Assembly (NCBI GenBank): GCA_010027105.1
Contig: RGVT01000005.1
Span: 1-24,434 of the forward strand
Direction of reading: 5' to 3'
Length of the DNA: 24,434 bases
From: Planctomycetia bacterium
GTDB taxonomy: Bacteria; Planctomycetota; Planctomycetia; Pirellulales; UBA1268
Below, piece after piece: positions 16,264 through 22,645 of the stretch (position 1 is its first letter; each line of letters opens with the position of its first letter). The notes under the pieces were generated by a model. It saw nothing but the letters and a program-made list of their open reading frames with translations. It was not told the origin of the DNA and made no database searches. Both the position numbers and the translations under genes were made by a program.

Positions 16264-17655
16264 TCAGCCACGCGCGACGAGGTCGAGCAGGAGGTCGCGG
16301 ACGTCGGCGAGCGCGAGGCGGTCGCGCCGGAGCGACGCGTCGCTCGCCATGAACACCGGGCCGTCGCCGTCGCGCTCCGGGAGCCGGCCGTGCGACCCGC
16401 GCACGATGCCCGCGTCGGTGCCGATCACCCGCATGAGCGTGCGGAAGCCGAGCGTCTTCTTGGCGAGCGTCCAGGCGATGCGGAGCTTCGGAAACACGAG
16501 GTGCGGATCGAGAAACAATTCCGCCGGGTCGTAGCCCGGCTTGCGGTGGATGTCGACGGTGCGGGCGAAGTCGGGCATTTTCGCGTCGTCGAGCCAGTAG
16601 TAGTAGGTGAACCACCGGTCGGGGGCGGCGACGGCGACGAGTTCGCCCGCCCGGGGGTGATCGAGGCCGTAGGCAGCCTGGGCCTCGCGGTCGAGCACCT
16701 CGGCGACGCCGCCGACGCTTCGCAGCACGGCCGCCACCTCGGCCACGCGCTCCGGCCGCCGCACGTAGACATGCGCGATCTGGTGGTCGGCCACGGCGAA
16801 GGCCTCGGAGCCGCCGCAGTCGAGCAACTCCCAGCCGAGATCGACTTCCTGCACCGCGAGGAGCCCCGCCCGCCTGAGCGCCCGGTTGATGTCGACGGCC
16901 GCCGTCACCCGGCCGATCCCGTATTCACTCACCACGGACACGGTATGGCCGGCGTTCGCGGCCCACTCGGCGAGGTCGCCGGCCACGGCGTCGATCTCGC
17001 CGCAGGCCCGCACCGCCTCGGGGCTGTTCGGGCCGAACCGCTGCAGGTCGTAGTCGAGGTGGGGCAGGTACGAGAGCGTGAGCGTGGGCCGCCGCGACTC
17101 CATCACCCTCCGCGTGGCGGCGGCGATCCAGCGCGACGAGACGATGTCGGCCGTCGGCCCCCAGAAATGAAACAGCGGAAACCGCCCCAGGCTCTCCTGC
17201 AGCTCGTGCTTGAGCGCCGCCGGCTCCGTATGGAGGCTCGGGATCTTGCGGCCGTCGGCCGGGTAGATCGGCCGGGGCGTCGCGGCGCAGTCGACCGCGG
17301 CGTGCATGTTGTACCACCAGAACATCTGCGCCACGGTGAAGCCGTCGCCGAACCGGCTGCGGCCGGCGTTCCAGATTTTTTCCTGTTCGCAGCCCACGAG
17401 TGCGTTCGACTGCCGCCACAGCCACACCTCGGCCAGGTCGCGGAAATACCAGCCGTTGCCCACGATGCCGTGGTCGCGCGGCAGCCGGCCGGTGAGCATC
17501 GTGGCCTGCGCGGAGCAGGTGACGGCGGGCAGCACGGTGCCGAGCGGCGCCGTAAACCCCGCCCGGCCGATCGCCGCCAGGCGCGGCGTGTGCTCGAGGA
17601 GGCCCGGCGTGAGCCCGACGACGTTGAGCACGAGCAATGGCCGCATGCCCTGCAT
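16264..17655 (-). CDS. Alkaline-phosphatase-superfamily (type I phosphodiesterase/NPP-like) protein with altered metal ligands
   Basis: About 463 residues from the ATG at 17655, chosen for GGAGG 6 bases upstream; a frame from 17724 is longer but has no such site. The fold signature is clear: LLVLNVVGLTPGLL, then LPAVTCSAQATMLTGRLPRD with Thr46 as candidate nucleophile, IVGNGWYFRD, LSYLPHLDYDLQRFGPNS, VVSEYGI and VADHQIAHVYV. Canonical members have Asp before the first Gly (here Val13), SDHG (here SEYG) and DxxGH (here DYDLQ), so several zinc ligands are changed. I recall a subfamily with SEYG and ADHQIAHVYV in planctomycetes and cyanobacteria. There is no signal peptide, so it should be cytoplasmic. 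The substrate is unknown; hydrolysis of phosphodiester or pyrophosphate bonds is only inferred from the fold. Confidence 0.85.
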   Translation of the reverse strand: MQGMRPLLVLNVVGLTPGLLEHTPRLAAIGRAGFTAPLGTVLPAVTCSAQATMLTGRLPRDHGIVGNGWYFRDLAEVWLWRQSNALVGCEQEKIWNAGRSRFGDGFTVAQMFWWYNMHAAVDCAATPRPIYPADGRKIPSLHTEPAALKHELQESLGRFPLFHFWGPTADIVSSRWIAAATRRVMESRRPTLTLSYLPHLDYDLQRFGPNSPEAVRACGEIDAVAGDLAEWAANAGHTVSVVSEYGIGRVTAAVDINRALRRAGLLAVQEVDLGWELLDCGGSEAFAVADHQIAHVYVRRPERVAEVAAVLRSVGGVAEVLDREAQAAYGLDHPRAGELVAVAAPDRWFTYYYWLDDAKMPDFARTVDIHRKPGYDPAELFLDPHLVFPKLRIAWTLAKKTLGFRTLMRVIGTDAGIVRGSHGRLPERDGDGPVFMASDASLRRDRLALADVRDLLLDLVARG

Positions 17656-17744
17656 CCTACCCTCCGCAAGCGCGCCCGCCCGCCGATTGCAGTCGATCCA
17701 CCCGGGCGGATAGAGTGCCGTCATTCCCCCCTCGGAGCCAACCC

Positions 17745-18794
17745 ATGCGTGCCCTTTCGATGACCCTCCTCGCCCTCGTCGCGGCCACGATCCTCGCCGC
17801 CAGCGACGCCTCCGCCTGCACCCGCTGCGTACGCGTGTTTTCCGACGGCACCGTGATCGCTGCCCGGTCGATGGACTGGGTGGAGGATCCGGGGTCGGAG
17901 ATCTGGGTCTATCCCCGCGGCATGAACCGCAGCGGCAACGCCGGCCCGAAGAGCCTCACGTGGACGAGCCGGTATGGCTCGGTGGGTGTGAGTTTCTACG
18001 GCATCGCGACCGTGGACGGCATGAACGAAAAGGGGCTCGTGGCCAACGTGCTCTACCTCGTCGAGAGCGACTACGGGAAGAGCTCGGCGGGCCGGCCCGA
18101 CATGTCGATCGGCGGCTGGGCGCAGTATGTGCTCGATTCCTACGCCACCGTCGCCGAGGCCGTGGCGGCGCTCGAGAAGGAGCCCTTCACGATCGTGGCG
18201 CCGATCCTACCCAACGGCGAGCCGGGCGTCGGCCACCTCGCACTTTCCGATCCCTCCGGCGACTCCGCGATCTTTGAATACGTCGGCGGAAAACTCCGGA
18301 TCCATCACGGCAGGCAGTTCACCGTGATGACGAACTCGCCGCCGTTCGACCAGCAGCTCGCCCTCGACGCCTACTGGAAGGAGATCGGCGGCGACGTGAT
18401 GCTCCCCGGCACGATCCGGGCGAGCGACCGGTTCGCCCGGGCGAGTTTCTACATCGGCGCTATCCCCGAAAGCCTCACGGGCCGGCGGGCCATCGCCTCG
18501 GTGTTCAGCGTGATCCGCAACACCTCGGCACCGCTCGGGATCACGACGCCCGGCAAGCCGAACGTCTCGAGCACCATCTGGCGGACGGTCCACGACCAGA
18601 AGGATCGCACGCTGTACTTCGACTCGGCGACGAGCCCGACGGTGTTCTGGGTGCCGCTCGCGAGCCTGGATTTCACGGCGGGAACGCCGGTCAGGAAGCT
18701 CGCGCTCAAGGGGGGCGAGACCTACAGCGGCGACGCCTCGGGTTCGCTCAAGTCCGCCGAAGCGTTTCAGTTTCTGGAGGCGAAGCCGAAGTGA
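17745..18794 (+). CDS. Exported linear amide C-N hydrolase (choloylglycine hydrolase/penicillin acylase family, Ntn)
   Basis: This 349-residue protein has a signal peptide (MRALSMTLLALVAATILAAS) ending at ASA, which puts Cys25 at the mature N-terminus. That Cys is the Ntn-hydrolase nucleophile (CTRCVRVFSDG). Other family residues are present: Arg and Asp in ARSMDW, Asn in MNEKGLVANVLYL, Asn in VMTNSPPFDQQL, and Arg in SDRFARASFY. Relatives cleave amide bonds in bile salts, penicillin V, N-acyl-homoserine lactones or acyl amino acids outside the cytoplasm. The actual substrate here is not predictable. GGAG lies 8 bases before the ATG. The gene is divergent from the phosphatase-like gene (90-bp gap). 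Its last 60 or so bases and part of its C-terminal region are repeated 1.6 kb downstream. Confidence 0.92.
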   Translation: MRALSMTLLALVAATILAASDASACTRCVRVFSDGTVIAARSMDWVEDPGSEIWVYPRGMNRSGNAGPKSLTWTSRYGSVGVSFYGIATVDGMNEKGLVANVLYLVESDYGKSSAGRPDMSIGGWAQYVLDSYATVAEAVAALEKEPFTIVAPILPNGEPGVGHLALSDPSGDSAIFEYVGGKLRIHHGRQFTVMTNSPPFDQQLALDAYWKEIGGDVMLPGTIRASDRFARASFYIGAIPESLTGRRAIASVFSVIRNTSAPLGITTPGKPNVSSTIWRTVHDQKDRTLYFDSATSPTVFWVPLASLDFTAGTPVRKLALKGGETYSGDASGSLKSAEAFQFLEAKPK

Positions 18795-18875
18795 CCCTGC
18801 GGACGCGGGGTCGACTCGGCGTGTACGGCGCGAAGTCGGCGTAGCCCTTCGCGCCCGTCGGTGCATACCACGCCG
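18480..18875 (+). repeat. Left copy of a 1633-bp-offset duplication (amide hydrolase end plus Old Yellow Enzyme end)
   Basis: Two blocks match the right copy. Block 18480-18518 corresponds to 20326-20364, and block 18730-18875 corresponds to 20363-20508. The second block shows 7 mismatches in 146 bases by eye and no gaps. The 211 bases between the blocks are present only here, inside the intact hydrolase gene. The copies therefore arose by duplication of the hydrolase/OYE junction, and the right copy later lost an internal piece at the shared sequence CGACGCCTCGG or a close variant. Confidence 0.9.
18811..18875 (-). pseudogene. 3' fragment of Old Yellow Enzyme gene
   Basis: On the minus strand this segment reads AWYAPTGAKGYADFAPYTPS, the exact C-terminus of the intact flavin oxidoreductase at 20444-21538 apart from one residue. 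The stop codon has changed from TGA to CGA. Nothing of the rest of the enzyme is present; upstream on the minus strand the sequence switches directly to IS91-type transposase remnant. It is therefore a dead fragment left by a rearrangement. Confidence 0.85.
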
Positions 18876-18889
18876 AGTGTCGCCCAGGC

Positions 18890-19171
18890 GAATTCGTTTC
18901 GCGATCGTCGTGCCGCTGCACGAGTTCGCCGTGAGTCGGTGGGCGGCCCACGGGCAGGAGATACTGGCGGTGGTTCGAGAGGTTCGCCGAGGTGTGTCAG
19001 GATCTGACTTCACGCGGGCTGGCGCATCCTGGCCTTCGCCCGCTTGAGAACCTCCGGTTCGAAGTGAGCCGGCTCCTGTCGGCCGTCTCCTCGCAGCCGG
19101 AGGTCGCCGCCGCACGCCGGGCACTCGAGCGGAAACTCCTCCCCCACCCGCGCCATCAGCTTGGCCCACAC
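18890..19171 (-). pseudogene. IS91-family transposase C-terminal remnant
   Basis: Minus-strand translation from 19171 gives VWAKLMARVGEEFPLECPAC followed by GGDLRL. It resumes after an in-frame TGA (19012-19010) at 19009 with SQILTHLGEPLEPPPVSPAR then GPPTD, and after a frame change continues GELVQRHDDRE. I recognise these as the C-terminal zinc-finger and tail of IS91-type (Y2, rolling-circle) transposases common in planctomycetes. The piece between, normally about 12 residues (IAFITEPGPIRK-like), is replaced by about 29 unrelated codons. The N-terminal catalytic region is absent. It is inactive, and it abuts the Old Yellow Enzyme fragment. The rest of the 18795-19364 gap holds the hairpin repeat at 19176-19213 and nothing else I recognise. 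Confidence 0.65.
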
Positions 19172-19175
19172 GCAT

Positions 19176-19213
19176 GGACAGGCACCGTGTGCATCAGCAC
19201 ACGGTGCCTGTCC
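19176..19213. repeat. Perfect 17-bp inverted repeat with 4-base loop
   Basis: GGACAGGCACCGTGTGC (19176-19192) pairs perfectly with 19197-19213 over the loop ATCA. The outer bases GGACAGGC match the arm of the repeat at 3246-3305, suggesting a related repeat family. It lies immediately upstream (minus strand) of the transposase remnant and has no U-tract after it. Confidence 0.85.
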
Positions 19214-19364
19214 CTTGGGTCTTCCGACCCGGCCCGCAAACGGGGCCAGGGCCTTCTTCCGTTCCGACCACCACCGCCTCTTCGGTACCCGACATCCTGT
19301 TGATCTCCATCTCCAGAGCTCCTGGCCCTCTCCTGGAATAGGGGAAGGGCAGGTGTCTCACCCA

Positions 19365-19778
19365 TCATTGGCACAGAGGGCGGAGCCGCGAAAACACCGA
19401 CTGCATGGTGCGGCAGTGGGCCGGCAGCCGCGAAAGGATCGCCGGCATGAGTGTCTGGCGATAGATGTGGCTGCAGGTGTTGCGATCCGCGAGCAGGTCG
19501 AGCACGCCCTGGTATTCGCCGTCTTTCACGAAGCCCCGCTCGAGGCCCGCCTTCAGGGCAGCGCGCGGGCTGTTTGGCACGTCGAGACCTTCCGCCAGCA
19601 GGCAGGCCCGCAGATGCTTCCAGAACAGCTCCGTGCAATATTCGAATTTCTGAATGCGGCCGCTGTCGAGCACGTCGCGAACAAACTCTGGGTAGGCCGA
19701 CGTGTCGAGCGCGAGGGCCTGCGCGAGGCCGTCGAGAGCCCGGCGGAGGTTGTCTTTGCCTAGGTCGCCGCTCGCCAT
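19365..19778 (-). CDS. hepT: HepT-like HEPN toxin (nucleotidyltransferase substrate-binding protein family, HI0074-like)
   Basis: This 137-residue helical protein starts MASGDLGKDNLRRALDGLAQ. It contains the conserved KFEYCTELFWKHL helix and, near residue 98, DRNTCSHIY, which is exactly Rx4HxY, the catalytic motif of HEPN RNases. In HepT-MntA systems the partner nucleotidyltransferase adds AMP to the Tyr of this motif and silences the RNase. The ATG overlaps the end of the mntA-like gene by 19 bases, so translation is coupled. The location in a duplication-bounded island next to an IS91 remnant supports acquisition by transfer. Toxicity is inferred from motifs only; older annotations call the family a substrate-binding subunit. 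Confidence 0.85.
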   Translation of the reverse strand: MASGDLGKDNLRRALDGLAQALALDTSAYPEFVRDVLDSGRIQKFEYCTELFWKHLRACLLAEGLDVPNSPRAALKAGLERGFVKDGEYQGVLDLLADRNTCSHIYRQTLMPAILSRLPAHCRTMQSVFSRLRPLCQ

Positions 19779-20098
19779 ATCTCTCGGCCCTCGTAGGCCC
19801 GACGGCGGAACTTTTCATCGTCGACGAGCGCAAAGTCGATAACCTGGCACCGCCAGGGCACGTCGGACTCGATCAGGTCGTTCATCAATCGTGACGCGCC
19901 GCCGGGAAGGGGCTCGGGGCCCACGATCCCGATGTCGACGTCGCTCGAATGCTCGCAGTGCCCGCGGGCCCGGGATCCGAACAGAAAGATCTCATACCGC
20001 GGGTCGGGCACGCCGGCCAGGCAGATCTTCTTCGCGAGCGCGAGGTATTGCTCCTCGAACGGCGTGCGGGGCGCGGGGGCAGAGAAACGAAGCGACAT
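19760..20098 (-). CDS. mntA: MntA-like minimal nucleotidyltransferase (antitoxin)
   Basis: This 112-residue protein has the pol-beta nucleotidyltransferase signature FGSRARG...SSDVDIGIVG. The spacing is exactly GS, ten residues, DxD, as in MntA antitoxins that AMPylate HepT. A third acidic position lies in QVIDFALVDD. The N-terminus (MSLRFSAPAPRTPFEEQYLA) forms a leading helix. The gene comes first in the minus-strand pair and its 3' end overlaps the hepT-like start. The 227 bases upstream (20099-20325) contain no gene; they hold a short hairpin CTTGC-TCC-GCAAG at 20127-20139 and presumably the promoter, which I could not fix. Confidence 0.88.
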   Translation of the reverse strand: MSLRFSAPAPRTPFEEQYLALAKKICLAGVPDPRYEIFLFGSRARGHCEHSSDVDIGIVGPEPLPGGASRLMNDLIESDVPWRCQVIDFALVDDEKFRRRAYEGREIWRAAT

Positions 20099-20325
20099 GG
20101 AAGCATTCTATCCGCACGGTAGACCACTTGCTCCGCAAGCGGGCTCCGTGGGCCGCCGTGGAGGATAGCCCGGCCAATGGCACTTCCGGCACCGTTTTCC
20201 GGTCGGTGAGTTGCGTGTCGGCCCGGGCTGGTCGCTGACGGGTGCGTGCCGGGCCGGCCGGGAGCGGGAGCCGTTGGGCCGGCCTGCAACCGCTGCCGCC
20301 GCACCGTCTGGTCCAAGGACGGCGA

Positions 20326-20427
20326 GGCCGGCGGGCCATCGCCTCGGTGTTCAGCGTGATCCGCGACGCCTCGGGTTCGCTCAAGTCCGCCGAGGCGTTT
20401 CAGTTACTGGAGGCGAAGCCGAAGTGA
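20326..20427 (+). pseudogene. Internally deleted 3' fragment of the amide hydrolase gene (right duplication copy)
   Basis: This segment matches 18480-18518 and then 18730-18794 of the intact hydrolase. Translation is in frame across the deletion: GRRAIASVFSVIRDASGSLK then SAEAFQLLEAKPK and stop. About 70 codons are missing between VIR and ASGS, and the whole N-terminal part with the catalytic Cys is gone. It ends 16 bases before the Old Yellow Enzyme stop, preserving the original convergent spacing. Confidence 0.9.
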
Positions 20428-20508
20428 CCCTGCGGACGCGCGGTCAACTCGGCGTGTACGGCGGGAAGTCGGCGTAGCCCTTCGCGCCCGTGGGCGCATA
20501 CCACGCCG
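20326..20508 (+). repeat. Right copy of the duplication (hydrolase fragment plus true end of Old Yellow Enzyme)
   Basis: This is the counterpart of 18480-18875. The part after 20443 is the functional 3' end of the intact flavin oxidoreductase gene. The left copy is intact for the hydrolase and broken for the oxidoreductase, and this copy is the reverse, so the two copies together preserve both genes. Confidence 0.9.
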
Positions 20509-21538
20509 CCATCTCGGCCGGCGCGGCGAGCGGCCAGCCGTGGCGGAAGCGTTCCACGAGATCGGGATTGCTGATGAACGGCCGGCCGAAGGCGACGAGG
20601 TCGGCGAGCCCCTCGGTTACCGCCTTCTCCGCCGTCTCGAGCGAGTAGCCGCAGTTGCCCACGAGCGGGCCCTTGAACACGCGGCGGAAGTCGGCGAGCG
20701 TCATCGGCTCGCCCAGCTTGTGGAACCCGAAGGCCAGGCCGTCCATGACGTGCAGATAGGCGAGCCCGAAGCGGTCGAGCATCTGCGCCGCATGTGAAAA
20801 CTGCTCGCGGAAGTTGGGCGAGCCCATGTCGTTGAAGGCGCCGTTGGGCGCGAGCCGCACGCCCACGCGGCCCGCCGGCCACTCGCTCGTCACCGCCTCG
20901 ACCACCTCGCGCAGGAACCGCGCCCGCTTCTCGATGCTGCCGCCATAGTCGTCGGTACGGAGGTTGGTCTTCGACTGCAGGAACTGGTCGATCAGATAGC
21001 CGTTGGCCGCATGGATCTCGACGCCGTCGAATCCCGCGGCCCGAGCCCGCGCCGCGGCCCGGCGGTAGTCGGCGACCACGTTCGCGATCTCCCAGGTCTC
21101 GAGGGCCCGCGGCGTCTCGTAGGGCTTCTTGCCGAGCGGCGTGTGGATGCCGTCCCCCTCGATCTTCACGGCCGATGCCGACACCGGCAGGCTGCCGCCG
21201 TGGAAATCGCTGTGCGACGCCCGGCCCATGTGCCAGAGCTGGAGGAAGATCCGGCCCCCGGCCGCATGGACGGCCGCCGTCACCGTCTTCCAGCCCGCCT
21301 CCATCGCGTCGGTGTAGACGCCGGGCGATTCGAGCCAGCCGTTGGCCTGCTCGGAGATCGTGGTGGCTTCGGAGATGATGAGCCCGGCACCCGCCCGCTG
21401 GGCGTAGTACTCGGCCATGGTGGCGTTGGGGAGGCGTTCCTTGCCGGCGCGGCCGCGGGTGAGCGGGGCCATCACGACCCGGTTGGGCAGCGCGAGATCG
21501 CCGAGTTGACAGGGCTGCAGCACATGCCGAACGCTCAT
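20444..21538 (-). CDS. Alkene reductase, Old Yellow Enzyme family (NemA-like NADH:flavin oxidoreductase)
   Basis: This 364-residue FMN enzyme has a complete TIM-barrel OYE sequence. It begins LQPCQLGDLALPNRVVMAPL and continues with TRGRAGKERLPNATMAEYYA, LQLWHMGRASH, and the substrate-binding H/N pair with the conserved Tyr in GVEIHAANGYLIDQFLQ. After these come NLRTDDYGGSIEKRARF, YLHVMDG and the phosphate-binding FGRPFISNPDLVERF. It should reduce activated C=C bonds, nitro compounds or nitrate esters with NAD(P)H in the cytoplasm. GGAG lies 10 bases before the ATG at 21538. It converges on the hydrolase fragment with 16 bases between stops. Its last 65 bases are repeated at 18811-18875. Confidence 0.95.
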   Translation of the reverse strand: MSVRHVLQPCQLGDLALPNRVVMAPLTRGRAGKERLPNATMAEYYAQRAGAGLIISEATTISEQANGWLESPGVYTDAMEAGWKTVTAAVHAAGGRIFLQLWHMGRASHSDFHGGSLPVSASAVKIEGDGIHTPLGKKPYETPRALETWEIANVVADYRRAAARARAAGFDGVEIHAANGYLIDQFLQSKTNLRTDDYGGSIEKRARFLREVVEAVTSEWPAGRVGVRLAPNGAFNDMGSPNFREQFSHAAQMLDRFGLAYLHVMDGLAFGFHKLGEPMTLADFRRVFKGPLVGNCGYSLETAEKAVTEGLADLVAFGRPFISNPDLVERFRHGWPLAAPAEMAAWYAPTGAKGYADFPPYTPS

Positions 21539-21611
21539 GGGGTTGTCGCTCCACTGGTTTCCGGGGAGCCTAATCTCGCTGCAATGATCCGCCTACGGCA
21601 ACCCTTCGTGC

Positions 21612-21649
21612 AAAAAAAGGGCGGCGGGGGATTGTGATCCCCCGCCGCC
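21612..21649 (-). terminator. Rho-independent terminator of the Cys-rich protein gene
   Basis: A perfect 13-bp stem (21620-21632 with 21637-21649) and a 4-base loop are followed on the minus strand by C and seven T (21618-21612). It lies 30 bases after the stop codon of the Cys-rich gene. This is the clearest intrinsic terminator in the window. Confidence 0.9.
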
Positions 21650-21679
21650 GCACGAACTCCGTCGACTCCCGGTGAGCCG

Positions 21680-21907
21680 CTACTTGCCGCAGCAGCCCGA
21701 GCCGCAGCAGGTTTCCCGCTCGGCCGTCGCGCCGGCTGCGGGGCACTCGTCGACGCAGCACTCGCAGGTGCACTGCGAGCACGTGCAGGTGCCCGTCTCG
21801 CAGCAGCCGCAGCAGTCGCACTTCGGGCAGCCGGCATTCAGGCTGCCGTCGGTTGCGGGCACGAAGGGCACGAGGCCCAGCGTGGCCCAGAGAATGAAAC
21901 TGTTCAT
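21680..21907 (-). CDS. Small secreted Cys-rich (metallothionein-like) protein
   Basis: This 75-residue protein starts at 21907 with GGAG 7 bases upstream. The first part (MNSFILWATLGLVPFVPATD) looks like a short signal or membrane segment. The remainder contains 17 Cys in about 50 residues, in patterns such as CPKCDCCGCCETGTCTCSQC, then CTCECCVDEC and a final CCGSGCC. Acidic residues are few and there is no aromatic residue after the leader. Such spacing fits metal-thiolate clusters or a disulfide-rich secreted peptide. No named family is recognised. The gene follows a second small secreted Cys-containing gene by 92 bases on the same strand and ends in a strong terminator, so it may form the end of a two-gene unit. 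Metal binding is an inference. Confidence 0.75.
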   Translation of the reverse strand: MNSFILWATLGLVPFVPATDGSLNAGCPKCDCCGCCETGTCTCSQCTCECCVDECPAAGATAERETCCGSGCCGK

Positions 21908-21999
21908 GGAACGAACTCCAAAGAGAAAGAATGATCGATCACTCCACGCCACGACGTGTGGGCGTGGGAAGGCCAGGGCGGAGAAGCACCGTGGCCGAT

Positions 22000-22428
22000 T
22001 CAGTTCCGCCAGACGCCAAACAGGATCCGCGGCGGGCGGATCGGCATGGCCAGCAGGGCCGCCGCATACTCGGGGCAGACGCCGATCGCGTGAGGAACAT
22101 CGGGCAGGTCGGCCACCATCCCGACCGCCGGGCCGGCGGCGTCGGCCGGCGAGACGCCGCCCCTCGGGAGCGAGAGCGGCTGCTCGTCGCGGGCATCGAG
22201 CCGGCAGCGGCAGGGCTGGTCGTCGCCCCCGCGGGCATCGCGGCCGCTCGCCGCGGCACACAGCGGGCAGGTATGCCCCGGCTCCTCGACGGATCCGGTC
22301 ACCGTCGGACGGAGGCCGGCGCAGCACGGCTTGTCGCAGGCTCGGCAGACGCCGACGGGCGCCGCCTGCACGACGACCGCCGCGCACGCCGCCAAGGCCC
22401 ACACGAATCGTTTCCGGCTTGGCATCAC
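22000..22428 (-). CDS. Small exported Cys-containing protein, unknown
   Basis: About 142 residues. A signal peptide (MPSRKRFVWALAACAAVVVQAAP) is followed by short Cys motifs: CRACDKPCC, then CPLC and CRCR, suggesting a metal site or disulfides. The C-terminal half (GMVADLPDVPHAIGVCPEYA then ALLAMPIRPPRILFGVWRN) has no recognised domain. The start is a GTG at 22428 with GAGGAG 9 bases upstream, or the adjacent ATG at 22425. The reading frame is supported by the export signal and by the tandem position before the metallothionein-like gene, but not by any family match. Confidence 0.6.
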   Translation of the reverse strand: MMPSRKRFVWALAACAAVVVQAAPVGVCRACDKPCCAGLRPTVTGSVEEPGHTCPLCAAASGRDARGGDDQPCRCRLDARDEQPLSLPRGGVSPADAAGPAVGMVADLPDVPHAIGVCPEYAAALLAMPIRPPRILFGVWRN

Positions 22429-22535
22429 AGCCCGTCACTCCTCGACCCCATTCTACGCAGTCTCGGGCGTGGGAGTTCGCCACCCCGTCAGGGCCGCTGG
22501 TCGGGCGTCCTCGCGATGAGCCCTGCAGCAGGCCC

Positions 22536-22563
22536 TTGCTCCCGGCCCCCGAGGGGTCATAAT
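22536..22563 (+). promoter_or_regulatory. Possible sigma-70-type promoter for the ATP-grasp/channel pair
   Basis: TTGCTC (22536-22541) and CATAAT (22558-22563) are separated by 16 bases, about 80 bases before the GTG start. The AT-rich -10 stands out against GC-rich DNA. Planctomycete promoter rules are poorly known, so this is tentative. Confidence 0.35.
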
Positions 22564-22645
22564 CAGGGTCCTTCTGGCCGGGTTTTCCGCGAGCAGTCCG
22601 CGACGATGTCAAGCATGACGCTACCGGGCGGCCAGGAGATGGTCA

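Noticed and set aside
16216..17763. A 515-codon plus-strand frame after the AGGAGG site
   Set aside because: It overlaps the phosphatase-like gene entirely in antisense and has no recognised domain; only the first few bases look like a real start region.
19161..19763. A 200-codon plus-strand frame across the island
   Set aside because: It is antisense to the hepT-like gene, whose Rx4HxY motif and overlap with mntA are convincing.
21680..22612. A single 310-residue protein covering the Cys-rich tail
   Set aside because: The Cys-rich part has its own ATG, ribosome site and leader at 21907. The upstream part of this frame is out of phase with the better signal-peptide gene at 22000-22428 and looks like a shadow.
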